Source of the DNA: Nanobdellota archaeon
Lineage (GTDB): Archaea; Nanobdellota; Nanobdellia; Woesearchaeales; GCA-2686295
Length of the DNA: 54,972 nucleotides
NCBI GenBank assembly: GCA_018819065.1
Contig: JAHJQL010000078.1
Span: 1-54,972 of the forward strand
Direction of reading: 5' to 3'
In this document: piece after piece, positions 1 to 8,942 of the stretch
Layout of the letters: every line of letters begins with the position of its first letter
Position numbering within the stretch: position 1 is the stretch's first letter
Program-made: the position numbers and the translations under genes
The notes under the pieces: generated by a model
Seen by the model: the letters and a program-made list of their open reading frames with translations, nothing else
Databases searched by the model: none
Told to the model about the DNA's origin: nothing

Positions 1-81
1 CGGAATAACGTTTTATCTATGACAGAAATCTCTTTTTTTTAAAGAGAAATAATAGAAAAATCAGAAAGTTTCTTCAAATAA

Positions 82-981
82 CTACATGGCTTCAAGTCTT
101 TTAATTCTCTCCTCAATAGGTGGATGGGTCATGAACAGTTTTGAGACAAAGCCCTTCTTATTCCTAAAAGGGGTGGATATGAATAAATGTGCTGTTGCCT
201 TGTTTGCATGATCAACAAGCGGATCAGGGTCACTTGCAATCTTTCTCAAAGCACTAGCAAGGCCTGGCGGGTAACGAGTAAGAATAGCACCGTTTGCATC
301 AGCCATGAATTCTCTCTTCCGACTTATTGCAAGCCTTATCATCTCTCCAATTATTGGGCTTAAAACAGCCAAGACTAACCCTACAACAATTAAAATTATT
401 CCTATATTACCACCTTTTGAGTCCCTGTTTCGACCTCCCCCCCACAAAAACGACCTTAAAAGAAAATCGCTAAGCAGCGTGACAATGCCAATTAGCACGG
501 CTGCAAGCATCATAACCCTAATATCATAATTTTTTATGTGAGACATCTCATGGGCGACTACTCCTTCAAGCTCCTGCCTGTTCATAGTCTTTAAAAGCCC
601 TGTAGTTACTGTAATAGATGCAGTCTCATGGTTTCTGCCAGTTGCAAACGCGTTTAAAGCAGAGTCGTCAATAACATAAGCCTTTGGTGTTGGAATGCTT
701 GCAGAAATAGCAACCGCTTCAACAGTGTTGTAAAGGTAAGGATACTCTTTTTTTGTCACAGGCTTAGCCTTAGTCATCGCAAGAATCATGGAGTTTCCAG
801 AAAAAAACCCAATTAAAGAGTATATCATGCCAAACAACAAAGCTATTGCTAGTCCAAAATATATGCTTCCATAAAGAATGCCAATTATTGCTCCAAGAAA
901 TCCTATCAAAATCATGAATACAAATATAAGTATCCAGGACTTAATCTTATTAGACCTCACCTCGTCAAACATCAATCTCAT
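82..981 (-). CDS. htpX: HtpX-like membrane zinc metalloprotease (M48)
   Basis: Membrane-embedded zinc endopeptidase expected to degrade misfolded membrane proteins, with its active site on the cytoplasmic side. Of 299 residues, two N-terminal membrane segments lie at about 15-37 and 41-62 and further hydrophobic stretches at about 153-176 and 191-214. The zinc motif HEMSH is at 144-148, and the third ligand is probably Glu224 in the SRKREFMADA block, typical of M48B. I start at the ATG at 981 rather than the GTG at 990, because GGTG (988-991) sits 6 nt upstream of that ATG and family members begin MRLMFD. It lies 38 bp downstream of lemA on the same strand, a common pairing, so the two are probably co-transcribed. 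Family assignment is firm; the substrate is unknown. Confidence 0.95.
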   Translation of the reverse strand: MRLMFDEVRSNKIKSWILIFVFMILIGFLGAIIGILYGSIYFGLAIALLFGMIYSLIGFFSGNSMILAMTKAKPVTKKEYPYLYNTVEAVAISASIPTPKAYVIDDSALNAFATGRNHETASITVTTGLLKTMNRQELEGVVAHEMSHIKNYDIRVMMLAAVLIGIVTLLSDFLLRSFLWGGGRNRDSKGGNIGIILIVVGLVLAVLSPIIGEMIRLAISRKREFMADANGAILTRYPPGLASALRKIASDPDPLVDHANKATAHLFISTPFRNKKGFVSKLFMTHPPIEERIKRLEAM

Positions 982-1019
982 AGTCAACACCTAAAAAATA
1001 TTAAAAAAAGAATAAAAAA

Positions 1020-1571
1020 TTAAAATTGAACTTTAACATTCTTCTTCTCTGCTTCAGTTGCTTCAAACATCTGCTCCTGCTTAAAGCTAAGCATGTTTGC
1101 GAAGATGTTGTTTGGAAACTTCTCAATCTTTGTATTGAAAAACATAACCATGTCGTTATAATGTTGTCTTGAATAAGCAATCTTGTTCTCAGTTCCAGAT
1201 AGTTCTTCTTGAAGCTGCATGAAGTTCTCATTAGCCTTAAGATTTGGATAATTCTCCGAGACTGCAAACAATGACTTGAGAGTCTCTGAAAGCATGTTGG
1301 ATGCCTTAGCTTTTCCCTCAATACTTGTAGCTTTCAAGAACTGAGTTCTTGCCTTAGTAACATTTTCAAGAACACCTTTCTCATGCTTCATGTAACCCTT
1401 GACGGCCTCAACCAAGTTTGGTATGAGATCATTTCTTCTCTTCAACTGAACGTCAATCTGTGCCCAAGAATTTTTCACTTGGTTCCTCAATCTTATGAGG
1501 CTGTTGTACAAAAAAATAACAAATAACACAAAGACCGCCAATATTATTATAATAATTGTTGATGTGTTCAT
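1020..1571 (-). CDS. lemA: LemA family membrane protein
   Basis: LemA proteins are small membrane-anchored helical proteins of unknown biochemical role, often encoded beside HtpX-type proteases. The 183-residue product has one N-terminal membrane helix at about 4-24, then the diagnostic LemA core: [33 protein letters not shown] near 47-61, and [16 protein letters not shown] in the last third. The rest is predicted alpha-helical and should lie outside the membrane. A GGAGGGG site just upstream of the ATG supports the start. It is the first gene of a probable lemA-htpX operon. The link to membrane protein quality control is inferred from gene context, not from sequence. Confidence 0.95.
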   Translation of the reverse strand: MNTSTIIIIILAVFVLFVIFLYNSLIRLRNQVKNSWAQIDVQLKRRNDLIPNLVEAVKGYMKHEKGVLENVTKARTQFLKATSIEGKAKASNMLSETLKSLFAVSENYPNLKANENFMQLQEELSGTENKIAYSRQHYNDMVMFFNTKIEKFPNNIFANMLSFKQEQMFEATEAEKKNVKVQF

Positions 1572-1651
1572 TTTTTTACCCCTCCTCTAATTTGTTTTCA
1601 TGAATTAATGCTAGTTTAAAAATTTAAGTATATAAATATAGTTTGTGGAGT

Positions 1652-3019
1652 TCATAATTTTTTAACAATAAAGCCATCTGTGGTGTCATCCACATAAAAG
1701 CCTTTCTCTTTAATCTTAGCCCTTAGCTTATCAGATTTTACCCAGTCTTTTTCATTTCTCGCCTGCACTCTTTGCTCTGCCAAAGCAAGAATCTCATCAG
1801 GAATCTCCTCTTCAAAAGTCATGAATCCCAAGACAACATCCAATTCCCTCATGAATTTAATTATTTTTTCACCGTCTTTCTTGCCAATCTCAAGCTTGTT
1901 AACATCCCTGATAAAGTCATAGATTGCAGCAACTGCTTGAGGCATCTCAAAATCATTATCCATATGTTTTTCAAACGTTTCTTTGGTTTTTTCAATTAAT
2001 TCTTTTACTTTTTTATTGTCTTTTCCATTCGCCACCAAAACTTTTCTTATGAACTCGTTTATTCTATCCAAGCCTTTCTTTGCTTGTTCAATATTTTCAT
2101 CTGAAAAATCTATAGCTGTTCTATAATGTGTTGATGCAAAGAAGAATCTAAAAGTTTTTTTATCCCATTTTGATAACATGTCTCTAATTGTCAAAAAATT
2201 TCCTAAAGACTTAGCCATTTTTTCTTTTCTTATGTTTAAAAAAGCTGTGTGAAGCCAGTATTTGACAAATGGTTTGTTCCCTGATATGGCTTCCATCTGG
2301 GCAATTTCAGATTCGTGATGAGGAAATATTAAGTCAATACCTCCTCCATGTAAATCGTAGTTTGGGCCAAACTCAGTTTCTGTTATTGCAGTGTCTTCTA
2401 TATGCCATCCAGGTCTTCCTTTTCCCCAAGGGCTGTCCCAAAAAGGTTCTCCGGGTTTTTGTTTCTTCCAAAGAGAGAAATCTGCAGGGTTCTTCTTTTC
2501 CTCGTTGATTGTAACCCTTGCTCCCGCCTGTATTTGGTCTAATGGTTGGTGTGATAGCTTTCCATATTCGCTAAACTTGTCAATTTCAAAATAAACTCCA
2601 TCTTTTGTTTCATAAGCATATCCCTTCTCAAGCAAGGTCTTGATTTGTTTTATAATCTGGGGAATGTAATCTGTTGCCCGTGCATATTTATCTATGCTGT
2701 CAACTCCTAAAGATTTCATGTCTTCATAATATTCCTCTTCAAACCTCGCGGCCAGTTTCTTTGAAGTCTCATTATTTTCATTAGCTCTTTTTATAATCTT
2801 GTCATCGATGTCTGTAATGTTTTGTAGGTAAAAAACGTCAAATCCTTTATATCTTAGATACTTTGCGATTATATCAAACTGCACGTAAGTCTTTGCATGT
2901 CCCACGTGGCTATAATCATAGATAGTCGGTCCGCAGACAAACATCTTAACTTTCTTTCCTTTTAACGGAACAAATTTTTCTATCTTTCGGGTTAATGTGT
3001 TGAAAACTTTTAATGCCAT
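1652..3019 (-). CDS. cysS: Cysteinyl-tRNA synthetase
   Basis: Class I synthetase charging tRNA-Cys with cysteine in the cytoplasm. At 455 residues it is the normal length and aligns throughout with the bacterial/archaeal family. The HIGH motif appears as HVGH (38-41) and KMSKS as KMAKS (267-271). The NITDIDDKIIKRANEN block near 67-82 and HGGGIDL near 224-230 are intact. In E. coli CysRS the active-site zinc is held by Cys28, Cys209, His234 and Glu238. Here the first Cys (Cys29), His234 and Glu238 are kept, but position 209 is Asp (GWHIEDTAI instead of WHIECSAM). The zinc site is therefore altered or bound differently. Upstream is a divergent AI-2E family permease; no operon partner is visible. 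Confidence 0.97.
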   Translation of the reverse strand: MALKVFNTLTRKIEKFVPLKGKKVKMFVCGPTIYDYSHVGHAKTYVQFDIIAKYLRYKGFDVFYLQNITDIDDKIIKRANENNETSKKLAARFEEEYYEDMKSLGVDSIDKYARATDYIPQIIKQIKTLLEKGYAYETKDGVYFEIDKFSEYGKLSHQPLDQIQAGARVTINEEKKNPADFSLWKKQKPGEPFWDSPWGKGRPGWHIEDTAITETEFGPNYDLHGGGIDLIFPHHESEIAQMEAISGNKPFVKYWLHTAFLNIRKEKMAKSLGNFLTIRDMLSKWDKKTFRFFFASTHYRTAIDFSDENIEQAKKGLDRINEFIRKVLVANGKDNKKVKELIEKTKETFEKHMDNDFEMPQAVAAIYDFIRDVNKLEIGKKDGEKIIKFMRELDVVLGFMTFEEEIPDEILALAEQRVQARNEKDWVKSDKLRAKIKEKGFYVDDTTDGFIVKKL

Positions 3020-3080
3020 GATATCATCGTCTTTCTTTCTTTGTTTTTATATTTTTGCACTCCAGAGCCATTTCATTCAC

Positions 3081-3091
3081 AATATTTATAA
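3081..3091 (+). promoter_or_regulatory. TATA box of the AI-2E permease gene (leaderless)
   Basis: AATATTTATAA is centred about 29 nt before the ATG at 3116, with no SD between. That spacing puts the transcription start at or next to the start codon, the archaeal leaderless arrangement. Confidence 0.5.
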
Positions 3092-3115
3092 ACTATTATA
3101 ACGGTTATTTTATTT

Positions 3116-4117
3116 ATGAAAGAGTCAAGGGTCGCGAAATATTTTTTGGTGTTTTTGCTTGTTGTTCTCTTATATCTTTCGTTGTTAATCATTCTTCCTG
3201 TTGTAAAAAATATCATTCTGGCGCTTGTTTTAGTCTTTGCATTCTACCCAGTTTATGATTTTCTTAATAAATACGTCAAGAATAAGACCTTGTCATCTTT
3301 TTTGATGCTGTTCTTAATATTAATGCTCATAATTATCCCTGGCAGTTTTATAATAAAATCGTTGATAAGCCAATCTAACACAGCATACTCTTTCTTCATA
3401 AAATATGATTTCAACGAGTTGTACCAGTACATGCCAGAATATTTTGCTGAGACGATACAGTTGCAAAAATATGTTGGGGACTTGCTTTTAAATGTTAAGA
3501 ACTTCATTGTCAGTTTCACCCCTGGATTTATAACTTCTATAGCACATTCAGTTCTTGGACTCTTCATAATGTTTTTTATTATGTTTTACGCTTTTAGGGA
3601 TGGAAAAACTTGGGTTGTCAAATTTGAAGAATATCTGCCGCTAAAAAAAGAGTATACAAAAAAATTGTTGTTAGATGGTGAGAGGATTATTGGAGCTGTT
3701 TTATACGGCTACATTTTAACAGCGATAATACAAGGTTCCCTTGCAGGACTAATTTTCTTCTTGCTTGGAATACCAAATCCTGTGTTTTGGGGTTTTATAA
3801 TGATTATACTTGCGCTTATTCCATTCCTTGGAACAGCGATAATTTGGCTTCCGGCAGCAATAATTGAGATGTTGTCAGGAAACTACTTTTCGGGTATAAT
3901 CCTTCTAATCTTAGGATTTATAGTTATAACAAACATTGACAACTTGTTAAGGCCAAAACTCATAAGCAAGAAGGCAGATGTCCACCCTGCAATAATACTT
4001 GTTGGTGTAATTGGAGGTTTATCTGTTTTTGGATTCACAGGTATGATACTTGGACCATTGATACTAACACTGTTGATTGTGATAATAAAATTTTTTACAC
4101 TAGAATTTCAAAGTTAA
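3116..4117 (+). CDS. AI-2E transporter family (PerM-like) permease
   Basis: Polytopic membrane protein of the AI-2E/UPF0118 family. Members have been linked to AI-2 export, Na+/H+ antiport or general permease roles, so the substrate cannot be assigned. The 333-residue protein has a short cytoplasmic N-terminus, a pair of membrane segments near 10-50 and one near 60-85, then a hydrophilic region (about 90-150). A block of further helices follows, with the family signature LIPFLGTAIIWLPAAI near 238-253 and a C-terminal helix rich in glycine and leucine. The ATG has no SD and the gene looks leaderless. Its stop overlaps by 4 nt the stop of the convergent radical SAM gene. Confidence 0.9.
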   Translation: MKESRVAKYFLVFLLVVLLYLSLLIILPVVKNIILALVLVFAFYPVYDFLNKYVKNKTLSSFLMLFLILMLIIIPGSFIIKSLISQSNTAYSFFIKYDFNELYQYMPEYFAETIQLQKYVGDLLLNVKNFIVSFTPGFITSIAHSVLGLFIMFFIMFYAFRDGKTWVVKFEEYLPLKKEYTKKLLLDGERIIGAVLYGYILTAIIQGSLAGLIFFLLGIPNPVFWGFIMIILALIPFLGTAIIWLPAAIIEMLSGNYFSGIILLILGFIVITNIDNLLRPKLISKKADVHPAIILVGVIGGLSVFGFTGMILGPLILTLLIVIIKFFTLEFQS

Positions 4118-5115
4118 GAGTTCATATTTTTCAAGTATTCACATAATTTTTTCTTAACAATTGCTTTTACATCATTCTCAACAGGCAACAATTCTACTTC
4201 TCTATCCCAATTAATATCAGGAATTTTTGTAAGCGACCCTAAAAACTCTCTGTCGGCTGCTCTTGCCTGAAGCTCTATCTCTTTTGCTTCTAGGCTTCCA
4301 AAGCTCTTTGTTATTGGGAATTTTGAGATGGAATTAGCACCTGCATTTAGAAGAAGCGACACTCTGTCTATCTTGTTTTTCCATATACCCATCTGGATAT
4401 CAATTTTTGGAAATGCAATCCTTAAGTTGGCGATGTACCATGCCTGGTATTCTTTCTCCGGAGACTTCTTATTTTCAAAAACAGTTCCAACCACTGGGTT
4501 GAGTGCGTAGATATGAATCTTTTCAATATGATTATTAATTATGAATTCTTTTAAAGTTTCAAAGTCATCTTTGGTTTCGCCAAGACCAAGTATTATAGTC
4601 ATACTATTCTTCAATCCCAATCTGTGTGCATCCTTAAACATCTTGATGTATGGCTTTAAAGGTTTTGAAGGGCAGATTTCTCTGTGCAGCTTTTCATTAA
4701 TAGTTTCGATTGAGCCAACAACTCCTTTGATGTGAGGAGTATACTTTTCTAGCTGTGACTTTGAAACAGCACCAATGTTTAACCAGACGTTCTCTCCAAT
4801 TATGTGATTTATGACTTTAAGAATCTCCAGAATGTCCTTATGAGGATACGCATTCATTCCACCGCTAAAAAAGCCAATTCTCCAGCCAAGATTCTTACAA
4901 AGAATAGCTTCTGCAAATAATGACTCCTTTGACCTTACAGCCTTTTCTTCTGATGCGCCACCGCTAGTCTGTTGAACACTCATGTAACAAAACTTACAAT
5001 CTCTAATAGAACAAGACCAGCTAAAAAATAGCGCCCTCTCAAACCAAGTGGTATTTGGAAAATTCTCCTTGTAAACTTTGTTTGCATCATCAATTAATCT
5101 TTCTAATTCGTCCAT
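4114..5115 (-). CDS. Radical SAM protein with CX4CX2C cluster motif
   Basis: A 333-residue radical SAM enzyme of unknown substrate, resembling the archaeal biotin-synthase-related group. The presumed 4Fe-4S ligands are Cys35, Cys40 and Cys43 in SWSCSIRDCKFCYMS, giving CX4CX2C spacing instead of the canonical CX3CX2C. Downstream are a GG-type SAM-contact motif (FFSGGMNAYP near 91-100) and GLGETKDDF near 176-184, as expected for the partial TIM barrel. A distinctive C-terminal part includes LLLNAGANSISKFP and SFGSLEAKEIELQARAADREF. The gene overlaps the permease stop by 4 nt and no pathway partner is adjacent. The class is secure; the reaction is not. A related alternative-motif enzyme with a known job is HmdB (CX5CX2C). 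Confidence 0.85.
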   Translation of the reverse strand: MDELERLIDDANKVYKENFPNTTWFERALFFSWSCSIRDCKFCYMSVQQTSGGASEEKAVRSKESLFAEAILCKNLGWRIGFFSGGMNAYPHKDILEILKVINHIIGENVWLNIGAVSKSQLEKYTPHIKGVVGSIETINEKLHREICPSKPLKPYIKMFKDAHRLGLKNSMTIILGLGETKDDFETLKEFIINNHIEKIHIYALNPVVGTVFENKKSPEKEYQAWYIANLRIAFPKIDIQMGIWKNKIDRVSLLLNAGANSISKFPITKSFGSLEAKEIELQARAADREFLGSLTKIPDINWDREVELLPVENDVKAIVKKKLCEYLKNMNS

Positions 5116-5147
5116 AAAAATATTAGAAAAATTATTAATTTAAAAAA

Positions 5148-6572
5148 TTATAGAATTGGAAGAAGTGTTTCAAGCTCATAACTGCTTATTGCAAGTTCAA
5201 CTTTTTCTTTGTAATCTTTAACATGCATTCTTTTATTCTCTATGAACTTTTCAAATAAGTGTTTTCCTAAGACATCCTTGACTAACTCGCTTTTCTCTGT
5301 TAGTTTAAGAGCTTCTTCTAAACTTTCAGGGAGACTTTTTATTCCTTTCTTAACCCTGTCTTCTTCGCTTAGCTCATAAACATTTTCTCTTGTTGGTTTT
5401 GGAACATCTAGTTGTTCTGTTATGCCATTTACACCTGCTTGTATCATCAAAGCAAATGCTAAATAGGGATTTGTTGAAGGGTCAGGGCTTCTAAGTTCAA
5501 GTCTTGTACCTTCCTCTTTTCCAGGTCTGTATTGTGGTTTTCTGATTAAATTTGACCTGTTGGCAGGGTCCCAGCAGATATATACTGGCGCTTCATAGCC
5601 TGGAACCAGTCTTTTGTAAGAGTTCACCCACTGGTTGAGAACTGATGTTATCTCCGGAATGTATTTCATAAGACCGGCCATGTATCTTTTTCCTTCAAGC
5701 GACAGATTGTACTCATCATCTTTGTCAAAAAAGATGTTTTTACCATTCTTCATCAATGATTGGTGTACATGCATGCCGCTTCCATTGATTCCAGCGATTG
5801 GTTTTGGCATGAAGCTTGCAAATAATCCATATGACTTAGCAGTTTTTCGAACAATATATTTGTACAGCATTACAAAATCAGCCATTTCAAGAGCTTCAAG
5901 ATATTTTATGTCAGTCTCGTGCTGAGAAAATGCAACTTCATGATGATCATATTCAAACTCGTAGCCCATCATTTGCATTAATAGTTGACTCTCCTTTCTT
6001 ACTTCTCCAAATTTTCCACCTTTAAAGTATTCTCCAAAATCAACTATTACAGGTCGTCCATCTTTTACTAATGGCCTTCCCATCCCGTTTGCTTCAAATA
6101 AAAAGTATTCTAATTCAGGACCAAGGTTGATTTTATCAACACCCATTTTATCATTTATTTCTTGAAGAGTTTTTTTAAGAACAAACCGACAATCACCTTC
6201 ATATTGGCTTTTATCAGGGTTTTTTATGTCGACAAATGCAACTAGCTCTTTCCAAGTTTTGTCAAATCCTTCTGTGGTTGTTTTATAAGTCCAAGGCAAC
6301 AACCTTGCTGTTTTAATGTCCGGAATAACAATCTTATCGCTTTCTTCTATTCTTGCGTGTCCAAGAACTGAGCTTCCATCATAACCTAAGCCTTCTTCGA
6401 GTGTTTGTTTGGTTATTCGCTCTTTTGGAACGGCTAGCTCGCATTGTTGGTTTCCAAGTATATCAGGGAACCAAAGCCTAACAAATTTTATTTCTTCATT
6501 TTGTTGTAGCTGTTTTAAGAATTCTTTTTTGTCTTCAGTTGTTTTCCAGCCAGAATCACTATTTTTTTTCAT
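5148..6572 (-). CDS. glnA: Glutamine synthetase, type I
   Basis: Makes glutamine from glutamate, ammonia and ATP, the central nitrogen-assimilation step; it acts as a cytoplasmic dodecamer. The 474-residue length fits GSI. Recognisable blocks in order are the N-terminal beta-grasp (EIKFVRLWFPDILGNQ near 28-43), DGSSVLGHARIEESD (about 85-99), the metal-binding GPELEYFLFE (about 147-156), YEFEYDHHEVAFSQHETD (about 204-221), the ammonia/ATP region GINGSGMHVHQSL and NRSNLIRKPQYRPGKEEG. A GGTGAT SD (6576-6581) precedes the ATG. A divergently transcribed Lrp regulator and a shared 143 bp control region suggest regulation by that protein. No adenylylation enzyme is nearby. The N-terminal extension SDSGWKTTEDKKEFLKQL is typical of archaeal and low-GC bacterial forms. 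Confidence 0.97.
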   Translation of the reverse strand: MKKNSDSGWKTTEDKKEFLKQLQQNEEIKFVRLWFPDILGNQQCELAVPKERITKQTLEEGLGYDGSSVLGHARIEESDKIVIPDIKTARLLPWTYKTTTEGFDKTWKELVAFVDIKNPDKSQYEGDCRFVLKKTLQEINDKMGVDKINLGPELEYFLFEANGMGRPLVKDGRPVIVDFGEYFKGGKFGEVRKESQLLMQMMGYEFEYDHHEVAFSQHETDIKYLEALEMADFVMLYKYIVRKTAKSYGLFASFMPKPIAGINGSGMHVHQSLMKNGKNIFFDKDDEYNLSLEGKRYMAGLMKYIPEITSVLNQWVNSYKRLVPGYEAPVYICWDPANRSNLIRKPQYRPGKEEGTRLELRSPDPSTNPYLAFALMIQAGVNGITEQLDVPKPTRENVYELSEEDRVKKGIKSLPESLEEALKLTEKSELVKDVLGKHLFEKFIENKRMHVKDYKEKVELAISSYELETLLPIL

Positions 6573-6603
6573 TAAATCACCTTTTTGTTTGGCTTGAGAA
6601 ATA

Positions 6604-6611
6604 CATATAAA
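6604..6611 (-). promoter_or_regulatory. TATA box of glnA
   Basis: On the minus strand this reads TTTATATG, about 35 nt upstream of the glnA ATG. It predicts a leader of about 8 nt that just includes the GGTGAT SD at 6576-6581. Confidence 0.5.
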
Positions 6612-6628
6612 TACTTTTTCTACTTTTA

Positions 6629-6645
6629 GTAAAACAAATGTTTAC
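6629..6645. promoter_or_regulatory. Candidate Lrp operator between glnA and its divergent regulator
   Basis: Imperfect palindrome GTAAA-N7-TTTAC located between the two divergent TATA boxes. Lrp/AsnC proteins bind dyad-symmetric AT-rich sites of about this size, and the neighbouring gene encodes one. Binding is inferred only. Confidence 0.35.
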
Positions 6646-6680
6646 ATGTAGGTCGTGTTTATTGCTTTTTGTTTCAAAAA

Positions 6681-6690
6681 GTTTATATAT
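6681..6690 (+). promoter_or_regulatory. TATA box of the Lrp-family gene
   Basis: GTTTATATAT centred about 30 nt before the ATG at 6716, with no SD in between. This fits a leaderless or nearly leaderless transcript. Confidence 0.5.
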
Positions 6691-6715
6691 TTGTGGTGTT
6701 TTTAAACATCTGAAC

Positions 6716-7159
6716 ATGATTTTGGATGATACAGACAGAAACATTTTAAACGAGTTGATGGAAAACAGCAGACAATCCTACAGACAACTAGCTAAAAAGG
6801 TGAATGTCTCGGTAGCAACAGTGATGCACAGAGTCAACCGCATGAAAAAAGAAGGAGTAATAGAACATTTTACAACTAAAGTCAACTATGATAAGCTAGA
6901 GTATGACATTCACGTACTAATAGATGTTCGGATATCAAAAGGAAGATTGTTTGAGATAGAAAGCAAAGTTGCAAAGAATAACAATGTCTACGCAGTGTAT
7001 GATAATACAGGTCATTTTGATGCGACAATACTTGCAAAGTTCAAGAACCGAAGTTTAATGGATGCTTTTCTAAAAAAACTTCAAACATATGATTTTGTTG
7101 AGAGAACTGAAACAAAACTCATATTAAATACTATAAAGAATGATTTCATAAAGGTTTGA
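6716..7159 (+). CDS. Lrp/AsnC family transcriptional regulator
   Basis: A 147-residue regulator with the standard two-domain Lrp layout. An N-terminal winged helix-turn-helix (about 1-50; DDTDRNILNELMENSRQSYRQLA, helix-turn-helix around 22-42) precedes an alpha/beta RAM ligand-binding domain (about 65-140). The RAM strand-loop is divergent (AKNNNVYAVYDNTGHFDATILAKF). I start at MILDDTDRN rather than at the upstream in-frame ATG at 6638, because the shorter form matches the family and the TATA box at 6681-6690 would lie inside the longer one. It is divergent from glutamine synthetase, so control of glnA and itself is likely; archaeal Lrp proteins commonly control glnA. The effector is unknown. 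Its 3' end overlaps the convergent debranching-enzyme gene by 14 nt. Confidence 0.92.
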   Translation: MILDDTDRNILNELMENSRQSYRQLAKKVNVSVATVMHRVNRMKKEGVIEHFTTKVNYDKLEYDIHVLIDVRISKGRLFEIESKVAKNNNVYAVYDNTGHFDATILAKFKNRSLMDAFLKKLQTYDFVERTETKLILNTIKNDFIKV

Positions 7160-8942
7160 ACTTGTATGCTAATTCAATAAATGTTGCTGCACTCCATGCT
7201 TGAGCAAGGCAGCCCTCAGATAACTGTTTTTCTGCAGAGCTAAGTTCAGCGCAGTGACCGATGAATCCTGAAGATAATATTTCATTCTCGCTTGCTTTGT
7301 AAATATAATCTATGAAGTAATGGAATTTTTTCTTGTCAAGGTCAAACATACAGACAGCAGCCAGATTATTAATCCAAAACCAACTATCGCCGTGATGGTA
7401 ACTTAAGTTGTTGTGACCAGTATATCTAGGCTGGAACGATGTGTCGTTCTTGTCGATTGTTGAAAGGCCACCCCAGTCAAGCCATAACTTTCCAATTATC
7501 TTGTCAAAAACCATTTTCCACTCATATTTTTTGAGAAGTTCTGGATAGCAGTAGTATGCAATGAATATGTTTGGTCTTGGAGTTGTGTCTTTGACTCTGT
7601 CAAGTAATAATCCGTCTTTAAAAAAACTATTTCTTACATCTTCTGACAGCATTTTTTCAAGCGAGTCATAACCTAAGAAAGATAATTTTAATTTCCTGCA
7701 CAATAATTTCATCAACTTAAAAGTTGATAGAAACAACGCCTGAATTTCAATACAAAAACCTTCCCTTCCACCGTTGCCAACATCTGTATCCATCCAAGTT
7801 TCTTTGTTACTGCTAAAAACTAGTGACTGCTTCATATACTTAGTTGTTTGTTCTTCAATGCACAAATGCAGCTTGTGTTTTATTAATTCTAAATCATTAG
7901 TTGAAAAAAACTTTTTCAAAACACCATTTTCATCAAGCAAAGTTAGAAAGTCATAAAACCTTTTGAAAAGCCAAAACGTTGCATCAGCACTCTCAAGCAA
8001 AGTGTTTGGAGTCCTGTTAGGTATGCGGCCGTTATTGTTCATGGAGTTCAGATAGCTCATCAATCTTTTCTTTACAAACTCAAATTTCCCTTCAAGCATA
8101 AACGCTTTTAATGATATCAATTCATCCCTTGACCAGAACTGATAAAACCACGGCAGACCTGCAAATAATCCTTCTAGCTCGTTGTTGCCTTTACCAATTT
8201 TAGTTCTCAAACCATCAAGAGAATGTGCTGCTGCATCAAATGAAATATTTTCTTCTTTGCAAACATTTTTCACCCTTAAATCACAAGATTTTTTCAATAT
8301 AGCTTCATTTTTAGCAGCAGAAATCACATTTTCTAAAGCTTCTTGTTTCTTATCAGAGAATGAGAAGAAAAGCTTTATGTTATCTTTGCATTTTATATTC
8401 ATTGCTTTGTATATGTAAAATTCAAACCTAGTATTTCTAAGCTTGTCATAGGAATACTCTCTCTTATCCCAAACACCGACATTCTCAAATTCACTAATTC
8501 CTTTTATGGCTAAGTATTTTTTGTGTTTTTCATAGCAGATTATGATTATATCTCTTTCTTTTTGGACGGAGTACATTCTGTTTTTATCATCATAGTCAAA
8601 TATTGACCTAAAATCCAGTTCCAGATTGATATTTCCAGAGTAATTTTTAGCTTCGTAAATAAGCGCTGTAGATGTCAAGTAGAACATTTCTTCTGAAGAA
8701 TCATACATTCGCACAACATGGCTGAAATTATTCTCAAGACCACTCATTTCTTTGTCCAAGTAAATGTTTTCTACGCACTTGTACATATTCCAATGGTTAT
8801 CAAGAAAAAACCATCCTTGCATGTGGGTAATATTTTGCTTGCTACCAAAAGATAAGTATGAGCCTTTCTTGTCTGTGAGAAGAAAACTTCCCTCACCCTC
8901 TTTTTTTAAAGCTCTTCTTCCAAGCTTATGAATTATTTCCAT
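7146..8942 (-). CDS. Glycogen debranching enzyme (amylo-alpha-1,6-glucosidase type)
   Basis: Predicted to hydrolyse alpha-1,6 branch points of glycogen or a related glucan in the cytoplasm. The 598-residue protein has an N-terminal beta-rich domain (about 1-210) followed by an (alpha/alpha)6 catalytic domain. Catalytic-domain landmarks are AGLPWFYQFWSRDELISL (about 255-272), GRIPNRTPNT, ETWMDTDVGNGGREGFCIEIQALF (split near 390-413, with the acidic ETWMD motif) and SYHHGDSWFWINNLA (about 525-539). These match archaeal GDEs with the AGxPWFxxxxRD and ETWMD signatures. The start overlaps the end of the upstream sugar nucleotidyltransferase gene by 17 nt, so the pair forms an operon. That suggests glycogen synthesis and breakdown are encoded together, although no glycogen synthase is in the window. 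Confidence 0.9.
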   Translation of the reverse strand: MEIIHKLGRRALKKEGEGSFLLTDKKGSYLSFGSKQNITHMQGWFFLDNHWNMYKCVENIYLDKEMSGLENNFSHVVRMYDSSEEMFYLTSTALIYEAKNYSGNINLELDFRSIFDYDDKNRMYSVQKERDIIIICYEKHKKYLAIKGISEFENVGVWDKREYSYDKLRNTRFEFYIYKAMNIKCKDNIKLFFSFSDKKQEALENVISAAKNEAILKKSCDLRVKNVCKEENISFDAAAHSLDGLRTKIGKGNNELEGLFAGLPWFYQFWSRDELISLKAFMLEGKFEFVKKRLMSYLNSMNNNGRIPNRTPNTLLESADATFWLFKRFYDFLTLLDENGVLKKFFSTNDLELIKHKLHLCIEEQTTKYMKQSLVFSSNKETWMDTDVGNGGREGFCIEIQALFLSTFKLMKLLCRKLKLSFLGYDSLEKMLSEDVRNSFFKDGLLLDRVKDTTPRPNIFIAYYCYPELLKKYEWKMVFDKIIGKLWLDWGGLSTIDKNDTSFQPRYTGHNNLSYHHGDSWFWINNLAAVCMFDLDKKKFHYFIDYIYKASENEILSSGFIGHCAELSSAEKQLSEGCLAQAWSAATFIELAYKFKPL

